The notes: generated by a model not told the origin, from the sequence alone. A stretch of DNA of 64,000 nucleotides from Roseomonas sp. (GCA_020249925.1 JADCER010000010.1:1-64000); one strand, 5' to 3'; counted from the first letter of the stretch, positions 1-10,103 are shown. Numbers and translations are program-made.

Positions 1-222
1 GCAAGTTCAGGGTAGGGGTCGCTATTCGCTTGCTTTGTAACGCTCACGCTAACGCTCGCGCGGGTTCGAATATTTGTGCCAAAAAACTTGCGTCGAAACA
101 AGGGAGCGATGGCGGTCAGGTCGACAAATTCAATAATGAAGTCAAAGGAAATACTCCACTCGGTATACTCCAGTGCTTCTCAAGAAATGTGGACTAAGTG
201 AATATCTGATGTCGTGATTCGC
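1..222. other. Left-edge AT-rich non-coding stretch
   Basis: No convincing reading frame or RNA gene is seen here. The stretch lies downstream of the nuclease gene that ends at 223 and is AT-rich like it. It holds a short tandem-like repeat near 39-60 (acgctcacgct / acgctcgcg). The edge of the window hides what lies further left, so further members of the reverse-transcriptase cassette could lie beyond position 1. Confidence 0.4.
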
Positions 223-918
223 TCACCGTGAAATATCGCCGCTGCAAATAGTTAGCGCTACGCGCTCGCATAATTCTTGAGCGGATTGCCCTGAAATTTC
301 GCGTGCAATGTTATCCAAATTGACTTGAAACCAAATACCTTGGCGTGGATTAAAAATCGCAATATCTTGAATGTCAAATTGCCTTGAAGCGTGATTCAGG
401 GCGCAGTACGTTATTAGCTGTTTTATGTCCGTTCCCTTAAAAGACCGGTCAACAGCCTTTATTTCAAAGAGACTTACGCCTGAAATCACATCAGCTTCTG
501 ATGCATCAACATAGCCGCATCCATTAATCAAAGGACGTGTTATCATTTCTTCGCCACGCTGCCTGAAAAAACTTATCAAATTTTTTTCAATTCCTTTAAT
601 TTGATCTTGTTCAGCGAGGGACAGCGGCGCGGTTAAATCTTGTTCTTCACCCATTAGCGGAAGCAATTTTTTCTTTGCCTCTAAGAGAGAAATTTCTTCG
701 ATTTTCTCCAGATTAGTCAAACTAACAAGATTACAAAATCTGCTGAACGCAGTCTCAGATACTAACGCGGCGCGAATCTTCTCAGGTGGTTTATTAATGG
801 GTGGCGACCATCGCTGAATCAACTCGAGATTGAGGCGCCGCACGAAGCGCTCTAAAGAAGGTGCATGCGATGTCCAGAACGAGTTATGTAGGTTAGCAAA
901 ACTTGACGCGTCGATCAT
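223..918 (-). CDS. RecB-like PD-(D/E)XK nuclease-fold protein coupled to reverse transcriptase
   Basis: This 231-residue protein has no family name I can assign. Its centre carries the hallmarks of a RecB-like PD-(D/E)XK nuclease: Asp143 in ADVISG, the FEIKAV core with Glu152 and Lys154, and QLITY (Gln167, Tyr171) matching the QxxxY motif of the RecB subgroup. A helical N-terminal part of about 110 residues precedes it. The start codon overlaps the stop of the upstream reverse transcriptase in an ATGA (915-918), so the two are probably translated together. Base composition is much more AT-rich than the neighbouring chromosome, which suggests horizontal transfer. The inferred role is nucleic-acid cleavage within an RT-based defence module. 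Neither activity nor substrate can be read from the sequence. Confidence 0.7.
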   Translation of the reverse strand: MIDASSFANLHNSFWTSHAPSLERFVRRLNLELIQRWSPPINKPPEKIRAALVSETAFSRFCNLVSLTNLEKIEEISLLEAKKKLLPLMGEEQDLTAPLSLAEQDQIKGIEKNLISFFRQRGEEMITRPLINGCGYVDASEADVISGVSLFEIKAVDRSFKGTDIKQLITYCALNHASRQFDIQDIAIFNPRQGIWFQVNLDNIAREISGQSAQELCERVALTICSGDISR

Positions 919-2558
919 AGCGGAAAGTCTTTCTTGCCGCGACCCGCCCGATCACCCGCCCAGGAAAGAATAAATTTTTCAAAAGGATTAAGTTCCTTCT
1001 TTATATGCTCGCGCCAATGCTTACCTTCGTCTTTCAATGAATAGGAAGCGACTAAAAATGATCGCTTTTGCGGCCCGCTAAGCTGTCGATACTCATTACG
1101 TAAATCAGAAAGCCAATACCATTCGCCCCACAAAGCCATAATGAGAATTATATCTCGACGAACAATGTCTGATTTCCTTTCAATATATAAGTCTTTCAAT
1201 AATTGTTGGATTTCTTCCGTATTGGTGCGCTGGAGAATCCTTAGGGCGAAACAAAGATGAACATCCACTCGGAAGACATGAGAGTCCGACTGAATCATTT
1301 TTATAATACGAGCAGTTATTAAAAATTTTTTTTCCTCTCCGAGCGTTTCAAAAATTTTGTCTACCATCATAAGCGCTGAAGAAAAAATGGGATACAGTAT
1401 CTCGGCATTCTCGACAATCGATAAGACTGCATTGTCTCTTGTGTGGCCATCTAAATATTCTATAGCAGCAACAAGTTTTCGGGAAAGTGCGATGTGAATA
1501 CGTGATTTATTTAGCTCATCCTGTAGAAGCTCTATAATATCGAATTCGCGAATTTTCGTCTTCAAGTCCTCATAATCATTTTCTGCGGTTGGCGAATATG
1601 GATCAAAGCGTAGCGAAAATCGCATCAATCGTTTGGAGCGCTCATGCTTGTCTACGATGGCTCTCCCCACCTCCTCGTCATCGCCGGCATTGGGAGGGAT
1701 CTGTAGCGGACTAGTCGCACGAAACTCGCTAGCCGTCATAATTCTAGTTTTCGATTTCTGAAGAGAGAGCCCCTGATTTTCGAACAATTTCTCAGAGAGA
1801 AATATTGTCTGACGATAAGCTTCCTCCCTTGTGCGCGCAAAAAGATGGAAGTCGTCAGCGAAGCGGGTAAACTTAATTCTCTGGCCCAGGAGAAGACGAT
1901 CAATTTGATTTATCGTAAGCTCTGATAAGATACGAGCGGCTGGCCCTCCAACGGGCAACCCAAAAGAACGAGTATTTGAAAAATTAGCGAGAAAGGACAT
2001 GATTTTTCTTGGGTATTCCGTCTCTGCATCAATTTGAAGGAGAGCATTTTCGAGCCTGTGATGATTGACTCTTGGATAAAATTCGCCGATATCACAAATT
2101 GTAACGAACTCATACTCTTTGGCATATTCCTCTGACTTCTTCATAAAGGAATACCATCCGAACTTCCGATCAAATAAATCACCGGTCTCTTCATCGGGTA
2201 AATAGCGATAAGAAAAGACTGAATTTGCATCAGTTTTCAGTCTAACCGCTTCAATCTTTGAAGATAGAGCAATAACACAACTAAGAAAATGTACATTCCA
2301 CAAGGGATCGAGCTGGGTTCCCCAGCGGAAGCCAAAATAGGAGACCGGAATCAACGCATTTGTATTGGATGGCGGAAATCGGGCAAGGTAATCATTAAAA
2401 TTTTGATCATATTCACATACTGTATCAATGAACTCTTTCTGTCGATCAAAAATTGCATGCCCCTCAAAACTTCTTGGAAAAATATCTGTATCGCCATGCT
2501 TAATTACATTTTGAACTGCCATCTGTACGGCTGCACGAAATTTATCCTTTTTTATCAT
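915..2558 (-). CDS. Reverse transcriptase with C-terminal helical repeats (UG/Abi-like)
   Basis: The protein is about 547 residues from the ATG at 2558, which has GAGG five bases upstream. A TTG at 2639 would add 27 residues but has no clear ribosome site. The polymerase part shows motif A (CDIGEFYP, Asp near 156), the GLPVGGPAAR motif B region, and the catalytic RFADDF box near 232-237. From about residue 300 to the end it is alpha-helical, resembling the HEAT-like tails of the UG/Abi group of reverse transcriptases involved in phage defence. No group II intron maturase domain and no retron VTG motif are seen. It overlaps the nuclease gene by 4 bases. Membership in UG/Abi is inferred from architecture; the exact subgroup cannot be decided by eye. 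Confidence 0.85.
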   Translation of the reverse strand: MIKKDKFRAAVQMAVQNVIKHGDTDIFPRSFEGHAIFDRQKEFIDTVCEYDQNFNDYLARFPPSNTNALIPVSYFGFRWGTQLDPLWNVHFLSCVIALSSKIEAVRLKTDANSVFSYRYLPDEETGDLFDRKFGWYSFMKKSEEYAKEYEFVTICDIGEFYPRVNHHRLENALLQIDAETEYPRKIMSFLANFSNTRSFGLPVGGPAARILSELTINQIDRLLLGQRIKFTRFADDFHLFARTREEAYRQTIFLSEKLFENQGLSLQKSKTRIMTASEFRATSPLQIPPNAGDDEEVGRAIVDKHERSKRLMRFSLRFDPYSPTAENDYEDLKTKIREFDIIELLQDELNKSRIHIALSRKLVAAIEYLDGHTRDNAVLSIVENAEILYPIFSSALMMVDKIFETLGEEKKFLITARIIKMIQSDSHVFRVDVHLCFALRILQRTNTEEIQQLLKDLYIERKSDIVRRDIILIMALWGEWYWLSDLRNEYRQLSGPQKRSFLVASYSLKDEGKHWREHIKKELNPFEKFILSWAGDRAGRGKKDFPL

Positions 2559-2874
2559 CGAGGCCTCGATTTTTTCTAGAGCTAAAACATAACAATAGGA
2601 CGATTCTGTCACGATAACCGAGATGAAAGGACAACTCAAGACGCTTTGAGTATGTCATTATTATTTCGTTTTGTTACCTAAATTCTGTTATTTTTTTCTC
2701 GTCTCGCTCAATAAGCTTGGGGCGCACGTGCGTACGCTGACGCCGCTCTATTGATGAGGACGGATGGTGATCTAGCCCCCCGAGATTCGAGGACCATACG
2801 CCACTACTCTCGAGTAGTAATGGAATTCAAAGCTTCAGCCGGCACCGAAAACCCCCAACCCATGCGCGGCCCCC
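2559..2874. other. Non-coding region upstream of the RT, with palindromes
   Basis: This interval lies between the reverse transcriptase start and the end of ftsK. Its RT-proximal half is AT-rich. It contains a perfect palindrome CGCACGTGCG at 2723-2732 and an inverted repeat ACTACTC-TC-GAGTAGT at 2803-2818. It could hold the RT promoter, a template non-coding RNA as in several RT defence systems, and the ftsK transcription end. None of these is proven by sequence alone. Confidence 0.35.
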
Positions 2875-5343
2875 TCAATCCCGCGGTCCCGGCGCCAGCA
2901 CTTCCCGCTTACCCACATGATTGGCCGGCCCAACCACGCCTTCCTTTTCCATCTGCTCAATCAGCTTCGCCGCGCGATTATAGCCAATGTTGAGATGCCG
3001 CTGCACGAAGCTTGTGCTCGCCTTGCCTTCGCGCGTGACCAGCGCCACCGCCTGATCATAGAGCGATCCTTCCGCATCCGTATTGCCGCCCAGCATGCCG
3101 AGCATGGCAACCGAATCATCCTCATCCTCGGTTTCGGTCACTTCATCCACATAGGCGGGCTCACCCTGGGCGCGGAGGAATTCAACAATCCGCTCCACCT
3201 CAGTATCTGACACAAAGGGGCCATGTACGCGGGCAATGCGCCCGCCGCCCGGCATATGCAGCATATCGCCCTGGCCGAGCAGCTGTTCCGCGCCCTGTTC
3301 ACCCAGGATGGTGCGGCTATCAATCTTGGAGGTGACCTGAAAGGAAATGCGCGTCGGGAAATTCGCCTTGATCGTGCCGGTGATGACATCCACCGAAGGG
3401 CGTTGCGTTGCCATGATCACATGGATACCCGCGGCACGCGCCATTTGCGCCAGCCTTTGCACGGCGGCTTCAATTTCCTTGCCGGCCACGATCATCAGAT
3501 CGGCCATTTCATCAATCACCACCACAATCATGGGCAGTGCTTCCAGCGCCAGCGGCTGATCTTCAAACACCGGCTTATTGGTTTCCGGATCAAAGCCGGT
3601 TTGCACGCGCCTGGTCAGCACATCGCCGCGCTGGCGGGCTGCGGTCACCTTTTCATTGTAGCCGGCGATATTGCGCACGCCCAATTGGCTCATCGCACGG
3701 TAGCGGCGCTCCATTTCCCGCACGGTCCATTTCAGCGCGCCAATTGCCTTGGGTGGTTCCGTCACCACCGGCGCCAACAGATGCGGAATGCGGTCATAGA
3801 CCGAAAGCTCCAGCATCTTCGGGTCAATCATGATGAAGCGGCATTCATCCGGGCTGAAGCGATACAGCAGGCTCAGGATCATTGTATTGATCCCGACCGA
3901 TTTGCCCGAACCCGTGGTGCCCGCAATCAGCAAATGCGGCATGCGCGCAAGATCGGCGATCACTGGCGTACCGCCAATATCCTTACCCAGCGCCAAGGGC
4001 AGCTTGCCCGGATGGCGATGCCAGCTTTCATCGCTGAACATTTCGGAAAGGAACACGGTTTCGCGCTTGGCATTCGGCATTTCAATGCCGATCACATTGC
4101 GCCCCGGTACGGTTGCGATACGCACCGCAATCAGGCTCATGGACCGGGCGATATCATCAGCCAGGCCAATCACGCGCGCGGATTTGGTGCCGGGGGCGGG
4201 TTCCAATTCGTAAAGCGTCACCACCGGGCCAGGGCGGATTTCCACAATGCGCCCGCGCACGCCGTAATCTTCCAACACGCTTTCCAGGAGGCGCGCATTG
4301 GCTTGCAACGATTCCTCGGAAGGCCGGCCCACACGCTGCGTGGGGGCGGCGGTCAGCAGATCCAGCGGCGGCAGCGCCCAGGCGCCATCACCAAGATCAA
4401 GGGCGGGTTGCTGCGCCGGCCGGCGCGCAGGTTCCGGCTGTTTACGAGGGCGCACTGGCGGGGCTTCACGCGGGGCCTCGGGCGTCTCAGGGCGGATCGG
4501 CATGGCCTCGGCCGCCGCATCGGCGGCGCGGAGCATGGGGCCAAGCGGGATTTCCGGTTCCTGGCGGCGGAATAGGCGACCAGTGCGGGATTTGAAGCGC
4601 GCACCAAGCCGGGCGAAGAAGCCGGGCTTTTTGGGCTCAGCTTCCTCAGCGGGGCGCAGCCTTTCCGCACCGGCCCGCGCCGCATCCAAGGCGGCTTGGC
4701 TGGCGCCAAGGGCCGCGCGGCCGGCGCCGCGCCATTCGCCGAAGGTCAGGCCGCAGCCGATAAAGCCCGCCCCCACCGCGCCAAAGACCACACCTGCCTT
4801 ACCCAGTAGGGCGCCATAGGCGCCGAAATTGCCCGAAAGCCAGGAAATCACGCCATCAGCCAAAAGCGGGCCAATGGCGCCGCCCGCACCGGCAAGGCTG
4901 GGTGCCTCGGGCGGCAAGGGGGCAAGGCTCAGCGCGGCGGCGCCAAGCGGCAGCCCAAGGGCCAAGCCGAAAAGCCGGAAGGGAATGAAGCCAAGGCCGC
5001 GTTGCGTTGCCAGCCTAAAGGCCCAGGCGAGCAGCGCCAGCACCGGCAAGGCTGCGGCATAACCAAAGCCCTGCAATAGGATATCGGCCACCACCGCCCC
5101 TGCCGGCCCGGCAAGGTTGCTCACGGGCCGTGCGGTTGCCGTATTCAGCGAAGGATCGGCGGGATCGTAGCTCAGCAGCGCCGCCGCCAGCCCAAGCGCC
5201 ACCAAAGCCGCCAGCAGGCCGCAAAATTCCATCAGGCGCCGGCTGAGCAGCGCGCGCAGGTCGGCTGAGGCAAAGCGCCGCCGGACGGCGCCTGGTTCAG
5301 CAGAGGGCCTGGAATCGGCCGGGAGAAAGAGGCGAGGCATCAA
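2875..5343 (-). CDS. ftsK: DNA translocase FtsK
   Basis: This 822-residue septal DNA pump couples chromosome segregation and dimer resolution to division. The N-terminus carries four hydrophobic segments (about residues 35-200). A Pro/Ala-rich linker follows, then the RecA-like motor with Walker A (AGTTGSGKS, about residue 475) and Walker B ([12 protein letters not shown]). The C-terminal winged-helix gamma domain (from about residue 755) ends in KREVLAP. Length is typical of alphaproteobacterial FtsK. It is transcribed away from the LOG-family gene across a gap of about 200 bases. The plus-strand frames inside it are antisense shadows. Confidence 0.97.
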   Translation of the reverse strand: MMPRLFLPADSRPSAEPGAVRRRFASADLRALLSRRLMEFCGLLAALVALGLAAALLSYDPADPSLNTATARPVSNLAGPAGAVVADILLQGFGYAAALPVLALLAWAFRLATQRGLGFIPFRLFGLALGLPLGAAALSLAPLPPEAPSLAGAGGAIGPLLADGVISWLSGNFGAYGALLGKAGVVFGAVGAGFIGCGLTFGEWRGAGRAALGASQAALDAARAGAERLRPAEEAEPKKPGFFARLGARFKSRTGRLFRRQEPEIPLGPMLRAADAAAEAMPIRPETPEAPREAPPVRPRKQPEPARRPAQQPALDLGDGAWALPPLDLLTAAPTQRVGRPSEESLQANARLLESVLEDYGVRGRIVEIRPGPVVTLYELEPAPGTKSARVIGLADDIARSMSLIAVRIATVPGRNVIGIEMPNAKRETVFLSEMFSDESWHRHPGKLPLALGKDIGGTPVIADLARMPHLLIAGTTGSGKSVGINTMILSLLYRFSPDECRFIMIDPKMLELSVYDRIPHLLAPVVTEPPKAIGALKWTVREMERRYRAMSQLGVRNIAGYNEKVTAARQRGDVLTRRVQTGFDPETNKPVFEDQPLALEALPMIVVVIDEMADLMIVAGKEIEAAVQRLAQMARAAGIHVIMATQRPSVDVITGTIKANFPTRISFQVTSKIDSRTILGEQGAEQLLGQGDMLHMPGGGRIARVHGPFVSDTEVERIVEFLRAQGEPAYVDEVTETEDEDDSVAMLGMLGGNTDAEGSLYDQAVALVTREGKASTSFVQRHLNIGYNRAAKLIEQMEKEGVVGPANHVGKREVLAPGPRD

Positions 5344-5543
5344 GACAGCGCTTTAGAGTGGAAAGGAACTCTATGCCGGAAGCTGTTCTTTGCCCAGGGT
5401 TTTTTGCAGTGAGGCCGGCATGCCGATTCGCGGCGACTCGTGACCGTTGCAGCAGAGTCACGCTTTTGGGCCAGCGCAGCCCCCATCGCCGCCCCGGCAC
5501 GCTTCATGCCAAGATGCGCGCCGGATGAGGGGAGAAGCTTCCA

Positions 5544-6431
5544 ATGCCCGATAATGGCGCCCAAAAGCACTCACGCAGCTTTCTGCTGGCGGTGGAGGAT
5601 CAGGAATTCCTGCTGCGCGATGAAATGCGCCCGTTCCGCTTCGGCATGGAATACGCCAAGGCCGAATATGCGCTGCGCGATTGGGGGGTGCGGTCCACGG
5701 TGGTGGTGTTTGGTTCCGCCCGCACCCCAAGCGCTGAGGAAGCCGCGGCACTCGCCAAAAAGGCGCGCGGGGCGGCGGAAAAACGCGCCGCCCACAAGGC
5801 ACTGGAACGGTCCCGTTTTTATGAGGATGCGCGCGCCTTTGCCCGCATTGTCTCGATGCGCGGCGGCGCGCTCGCCGCATCGGGCGCGGCGCGCGATAAT
5901 GTGATTGCAACGGGCGGTGGCCCCGGGATCATGGAAGCGGCCAATCGCGGCGCGTCCGAATGCGGCGCGCCTTCCATCGGCTTCAACATCACCCTGCCGC
6001 ATGAACAGGCGCCCAATTCCTGGTCCACGCCGGCGCTGACCTTTCGCTTCCATTACTTCGCCATGCGCAAGATGCACCTTGCCATGCGCGCCAATGCGCT
6101 TGCGGTTTTCCCTGGTGGCTTCGGGACTTTTGACGAATTGTTCGAAGTGCTGACGCTTGCGCAATCGGAAAAGATGCGCCCGGTGCCGATTGTGCTTTTT
6201 GGGCGCGATTACTGGACCAAGGTGGTGAATTTCAACGCCATGGTGGATGAAGGCATGATCAGTGAGGCTGATCTGAAGCTGTTTGAAATCGTGGACAATC
6301 CCGAAGAAGGCTGGGCGAGCCTATTGCAGCGCGGGCTCTCGCCCGCCGCTTCCCCGCCCTTGAAGCTCAACCTGCCGCCGGCGGCAGGCAGGCAGCGGCC
6401 AGCAACGCGAAAGCCGCGGCGCGGTGGCTGA
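5544..6431 (+). CDS. LOG-family (TIGR00730) Rossmann-fold hydrolase
   Basis: This 295-residue cytoplasmic protein belongs to the lysine-decarboxylase-like/LOG family. Characterised members release free bases from cytokinin riboside monophosphates or hydrolyse nucleotide 5'-monophosphates. The family signatures are [14 protein letters not shown] near residue 123 and [10 protein letters not shown] near residue 190. It is longer at the N-terminus than plant LOG proteins, like the bacterial type II members. GGGGAGAAG lies upstream of the ATG at 5544. Its 3' end overlaps the convergent rdgB gene by 65 bases. The physiological substrate is unknown. Confidence 0.88.
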   Translation: MPDNGAQKHSRSFLLAVEDQEFLLRDEMRPFRFGMEYAKAEYALRDWGVRSTVVVFGSARTPSAEEAAALAKKARGAAEKRAAHKALERSRFYEDARAFARIVSMRGGALAASGAARDNVIATGGGPGIMEAANRGASECGAPSIGFNITLPHEQAPNSWSTPALTFRFHYFAMRKMHLAMRANALAVFPGGFGTFDELFEVLTLAQSEKMRPVPIVLFGRDYWTKVVNFNAMVDEGMISEADLKLFEIVDNPEEGWASLLQRGLSPAASPPLKLNLPPAAGRQRPATRKPRRGG

Positions 6432-6993
6432 TGCGGTGCTTCTCATCCGGGTCCATTTCACCGAAGGTCTCGCTGCGTCCCTGAGGCACGAACATGGGAT
6501 CATAGCCAAAGCCATGCGCGCCGCGTGGCGGCCATACCCAAACGCCCTTTGCCTTGCCCTCAAAACCTTCCTCATGCCCATCGGGCCAGGCGAGGACGAG
6601 CGCGCAGGTGAACCAGGCCGCGCGATCTGCGGCATGCTTGGCAAGTTCATGTACCTTGCCCATGGCGAGCGCATAATCCCGCCCACCTTCCGGGCGCATG
6701 GCCCAATCGGCGGTGTAAACGCCCGGCGCACCATCCAGCGCCGCCACCGAAAACCCTGAATCATCCGAAAGCGCCGTCATTCCTGCCGCACGCGCTGCCG
6801 CATGCGCCTTGATCCGTGCATTGCCGAGGAAACTGGTCTCAGTCTCCTCAGGCTCCGGCAGGCCGAGCGCGCCGGCGCTGGTCACCTCAATGCCATGCGG
6901 TGCCAGCAGGGCCGCCACTTCACGCAGCTTCCCGGCGTTATGCGTGGCAATCACAATCTTCTCGCCGCGTGAGAGGCGCCGATGCGCCATCAC
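6367..6993 (-). CDS. rdgB: RdgB/HAM1 dITP/XTP pyrophosphatase
   Basis: This 208-residue enzyme hydrolyses non-canonical purine triphosphates (dITP, XTP) to monophosphates, keeping deaminated bases out of DNA and RNA. The N-terminus has the ATHNAGK substrate-binding motif; SDDSGF and the SHRAAA region near the C-terminus follow in the expected order. Its ATG overlaps the stop of the upstream rph in an ATGA (6990-6993), so the two form an operon. The last 65 bases overlap the convergent LOG-family gene. Confidence 0.95.
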   Translation of the reverse strand: MMAHRRLSRGEKIVIATHNAGKLREVAALLAPHGIEVTSAGALGLPEPEETETSFLGNARIKAHAAARAAGMTALSDDSGFSVAALDGAPGVYTADWAMRPEGGRDYALAMGKVHELAKHAADRAAWFTCALVLAWPDGHEEGFEGKAKGVWVWPPRGAHGFGYDPMFVPQGRSETFGEMDPDEKHRISHRAAAFALLAAACLPPAAG

Positions 6994-7709
6994 TTATCAA
7001 CCGCAAGCCGCTGCTTGGCGAAAAGCGCTGCCGTGCCTTCGCGCGCATGGCCCATCAGCGCCTGCAAATCGGCTTCCGTGAAAGGGGCGCCCTCGGCAGT
7101 GCCCTGAATTTCGACAATCCCGCCCGAGGCCGTCAGCACAAAATTCGCATCCGCATCGGCCTTGCTGTCCTCATCATAATCAAGATCAAGCACGGGCACG
7201 CCCTGATAGATGCCGCAGGAAATCGCCGCCACCTGATCCTTCAGCGGGTTGCGCGTGATGATGTTCATGCGCTTGCAATGTTCAAACGCCAGATGCAGTG
7301 CCACCCAAGCGCCGGTGATGGAAGCGCAGCGCGTGCCGCCATCGGCGGTCAGCACATCGCAATCCAGCGTGATGGTCATCTCGCCCATCGCCTTCAGATC
7401 CGTCACGGCACGAAGGCTGCGCCCGATCAGGCGCTGGATTTCCTGCGTGCGGCCGGATTGCTTGCCGCGCGCCGCTTCGCGGTCCCCGCGCGTATGGGTC
7501 GCACGCGGCAACATGCCATATTCCGCCGTAACCCAGCCCTGGCCCTGGCCGCGCAGGAAGGGCGGGACCTTGCCTTCGACGCTTGCGGTGCACAGCACCT
7601 CGGTCAGGCCCATGCGGATCACGCAGGAACCTTCCGCATGGCGGGCGACGCCGGGTTGGATGGAAACGGTGCGAAGAGCGCCAGGGGCGCGGCCTGAGGG
7701 TCTGGACAT
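6990..7709 (-). CDS. rph: Ribonuclease PH
   Basis: RNase PH trims the 3' ends of tRNA precursors by phosphorolysis. The ATG at 7709 gives 239 residues starting MSRPSGR, the usual N-terminus. An upstream in-frame extension to 7817 would run through the shared promoter and past the hrcA start, and is unlikely. Conserved features include the [15 protein letters not shown] segment and the [10 protein letters not shown] active-site region. It is divergent from hrcA across about 100 bases and coupled to rdgB downstream. The CIRCE-like element at 7721-7747 lies immediately upstream of this start, so HrcA may control both directions. Confidence 0.95.
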   Translation of the reverse strand: MSRPSGRAPGALRTVSIQPGVARHAEGSCVIRMGLTEVLCTASVEGKVPPFLRGQGQGWVTAEYGMLPRATHTRGDREAARGKQSGRTQEIQRLIGRSLRAVTDLKAMGEMTITLDCDVLTADGGTRCASITGAWVALHLAFEHCKRMNIITRNPLKDQVAAISCGIYQGVPVLDLDYDEDSKADADANFVLTASGGIVEIQGTAEGAPFTEADLQALMGHAREGTAALFAKQRLAVDK

Positions 7710-7720
7710 GGGCCGCGCGG

Positions 7721-7747
7721 TTAGCACAGGCGAAGCGCCGGCGCTAA
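7721..7747. promoter_or_regulatory. CIRCE-like inverted repeat (probable HrcA operator)
   Basis: The element is 27 bases: TTAGCACAG, nine spacer bases, CGGCGCTAA. The CIRCE consensus TTAGCACTC-N9-GAGTGCTAA has the same 9-9-9 geometry. Seven of nine left-arm and six of nine right-arm positions match, and the arms are mutual inverted repeats at 7 of 9 positions. It sits between rph and hrcA, where HrcA autoregulation is expected. The inner positions are degenerate, so affinity may be reduced. Confidence 0.65.
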
Positions 7748-7808
7748 CCCGTTGACGCGCCCGGTGCAGGCCCCATACTCGGATCATGACAAATCGGGAC
7801 CACAACCC

Positions 7809-8879
7809 GTGACCCATACGCCCGCGAAGCTGACCCCCGGGCTGCCGGCCGCGGCCGGGCTGGATAGCCGTTCGGCGCTGATTTTGCGCGAATTGGTGGA
7901 AACCTATGTCGCGACGGGCGAACCTGTGGGGTCGCGCACCTTGTCGCGCCGGCTGCCACTCGGTTTATCCCCGGCCACCATCCGCAATGCCATGGCAGAT
8001 CTGGAAGATGCTGGGCTGCTTTACGCGCCGCATACCTCGGCCGGGCGGCTGCCCACCGAACGCGGGCTTCGGCTTTTCGTGGATGGCTTGCTGGAATTTG
8101 GCGCGCTGGGTGAAGAAGACCGGGATGCGATTGCGGCGCGCTGCGCGGCATCGGGCCGGTCCTTGCAGGAAACCCTGGCCGAGGCCGGGCTGATGCTCTC
8201 GGGCCTCGCCGGCGCGGCGGGGCTGGTGGTGGCACCGAAAACGGAAAACCCGGTGCGGCATATTGAATTTGTGGCGCTTGGTCCGGGCCGCGCGCTGGTG
8301 GTGCTGGTGCATGAAGGCGGGCAGGTGGAAAACCGCGTCATTGAAGTGCCGGCCGGCCTGCCGCCTTCGGCGCTCACGCAAGCCTCCAACTACCTGAATG
8401 CGCGGCTGGCTGGCCGCACCTTGGAAGAAACCCGGACCAAGGTCGCCGAGGAAATCGCTGCCGATCGCACGGCTTTGGATGCGCTGACGCAGCAGGTGAT
8501 CTCGGCCGGGCTGGCCACCTGGTCGGGCGGCGGCGGCGGGTCGCTCATTCTGCGCGGTCAGTCGCGGCTATTGCAGAACCTGGATCAGGCGGCGCAGGTG
8601 CAAGAAATCCAGCGGCTGTTCGAAAGGCTGGAAGCGCAGGAAACCATGCTGCGTCTGTTGGAATTGGCGCAGCGCGGCGAAGGCGTGCAGATTTTCATCG
8701 GTGCCGAAAGCGGTCTGTTCGATAGTGCGGGACTTTCCGTAGTTGTCGCCCCCTTCCGCAATGGGCAGGAAAAGATCGTCGGCGCCATTGGCGTGATCGG
8801 GCCGACACGCATCAATTACGGGCGCGTGATTCCGGTGGTGGATTACACCGCGCGCGTGATCGGCAGATTGCTCGGTTGA
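7809..8879 (+). CDS. hrcA: Heat-inducible transcriptional repressor HrcA
   Basis: HrcA binds CIRCE operators and represses chaperone genes under normal conditions. I prefer the GTG at 7809 (356 residues); a TTG at 7752 would also be in frame but lies next to the operator. The N-terminal winged helix has the [13 protein letters not shown] recognition region, followed by the [12 protein letters not shown] motif. The C-terminal GAF-like domain contains [16 protein letters not shown]. It is divergent from rph. The usual downstream partner grpE is absent; a tartrate dehydratase gene follows instead. Confidence 0.93.
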   Translation: MTHTPAKLTPGLPAAAGLDSRSALILRELVETYVATGEPVGSRTLSRRLPLGLSPATIRNAMADLEDAGLLYAPHTSAGRLPTERGLRLFVDGLLEFGALGEEDRDAIAARCAASGRSLQETLAEAGLMLSGLAGAAGLVVAPKTENPVRHIEFVALGPGRALVVLVHEGGQVENRVIEVPAGLPPSALTQASNYLNARLAGRTLEETRTKVAEEIAADRTALDALTQQVISAGLATWSGGGGGSLILRGQSRLLQNLDQAAQVQEIQRLFERLEAQETMLRLLELAQRGEGVQIFIGAESGLFDSAGLSVVVAPFRNGQEKIVGAIGVIGPTRINYGRVIPVVDYTARVIGRLLG

Positions 8880-8924
8880 ACAGGACGCGTGCCTGACGGC
8901 GCGCGAGACGAGACAGGAAACGTC

Positions 8925-10103
8925 ATGCGTATTACCTCCATCCGCCAGGGCGTGGTGCCCATCAGCAGTGCCATCGCCAATGCCTATATTGATTTTTCGA
9001 AAATGACGGCGAGTGTTGTCGCCATCACGGTGGAAGATGGCGCGGGCAAGAAGGCCACGGGCTATGGCTTCAATTCCAATGGCCGCTATGCGCAGCCTGG
9101 CTTGCTGGCGGAACGCTTTATCCCGCGCCTGCAAGGGGCGACGGAAGCGGAATTGACGCTTGAGAATGGCGGGCTGAACGCCGCCGGCGCCTGGGCCGCC
9201 ATGATGCGCAATGAAAAGCCGGGCGGGCATGGTGATCGGTCCGTCGCGGTGGGTGTGCTGGATATGGCGCTTTGGGATGCGGCGGCAAAGCTTGCGGGCG
9301 TGCCGCTGTGGCGCCTGCTTGCGGATCGCTATCGCAATGGTCAGGCGGATGAAAGCGCCTGGGTTTATGCAGCCGGCGGCTATTACTATCCCGGCAAGGG
9401 CGTGGATGCGCTGGTTGAGGAAATGAAGCGCTACCTCGGCATGGGTTACACCACCGTGAAAATGAAAATCGGTGGTGCGCCGGGCACCTCGGTCAAGGAT
9501 GCGCTCACGGAAGATCTGGCACGCATTGAAGCAGTGGTGAAATTGCTGGGCGGTGATGGATCGCGCCTTGCGGTGGATGTGAATGGCCGCTTTGGCCTGC
9601 ATGCGGCGCTGACCTATGGCGCGGCGCTGCAACCCTTTGGGCTGCGCTGGTATGAGGAACCGCTCGATCCGCTGGATTATTCAACCCATGCTGCGCTTGC
9701 GGAACAATATATGCCGCCAATCGCCACGGGCGAGAATCTGTTTTCCATGATGGATGCGCGCAATTTGATCCGCCATGGTGGCCTGCGTCCGGATCGCGAT
9801 ATTCTGCAATTCGATCCCGCGCTGTCTTACGGCTTGGTTGAGTATTTGCGCACGCTTGAAATGCTGGTGCGCCATGGCTGGTCACCCCGGCGCTGCGTGC
9901 CGCATGGCGGGCATCAATTCGCGCTGAATATCGCGGTCGGTCTTGGGCTTGGCGGCAATGAAAGCTACCCGGAAGTTTTCGCGCCCTTTGGCGGTTTTGC
10001 CGATAGCACGCCGGTGGTGGATGGGCGGATCAAAATGCCCGATATTCCCGGCATTGGGTTTGAGGCGAAATCGGCGCTTTGGGCCGTCTTGAAGGATTTG
10101 TAG
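8925..10103 (+). CDS. tarD: D(-)-tartrate dehydratase, enolase superfamily
   Basis: This 392-residue member of the mandelate-racemase branch of the enolase superfamily closely resembles, from memory, the characterised Bradyrhizobium D-tartrate dehydratase, which forms oxaloacetate. Recognisable landmarks are GYGFNSNGRY, MMRNEKPGGHGDRSVAVG, YAAGGYYYPGKG, the TVKMKIGG catalytic lysine strand, metal-ligand regions AVDVNGRF and YEEPLDPLDY, and the CVPHGGHQ histidine loop. The start is the ATG at 8925 with CAGGAAA just upstream; the in-frame GTG at 8889 lacks this. It stands alone between hrcA and a convergent methyltransferase, with no tartrate transporter adjacent. Confidence 0.88.
   Translation: MRITSIRQGVVPISSAIANAYIDFSKMTASVVAITVEDGAGKKATGYGFNSNGRYAQPGLLAERFIPRLQGATEAELTLENGGLNAAGAWAAMMRNEKPGGHGDRSVAVGVLDMALWDAAAKLAGVPLWRLLADRYRNGQADESAWVYAAGGYYYPGKGVDALVEEMKRYLGMGYTTVKMKIGGAPGTSVKDALTEDLARIEAVVKLLGGDGSRLAVDVNGRFGLHAALTYGAALQPFGLRWYEEPLDPLDYSTHAALAEQYMPPIATGENLFSMMDARNLIRHGGLRPDRDILQFDPALSYGLVEYLRTLEMLVRHGWSPRRCVPHGGHQFALNIAVGLGLGGNESYPEVFAPFGGFADSTPVVDGRIKMPDIPGIGFEAKSALWAVLKDL

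Noticed and set aside
915-2874. Classification of the RT locus as a retron or group II intron
   Set aside because: No retron VTG motif or recognisable msr/msd inverted repeats, and no maturase or HNH domain.
3223-4575. Long plus-strand frame of 450 codons within ftsK
   Set aside because: Antisense to a strongly supported gene; long shadow frames are expected in GC-rich coding DNA.
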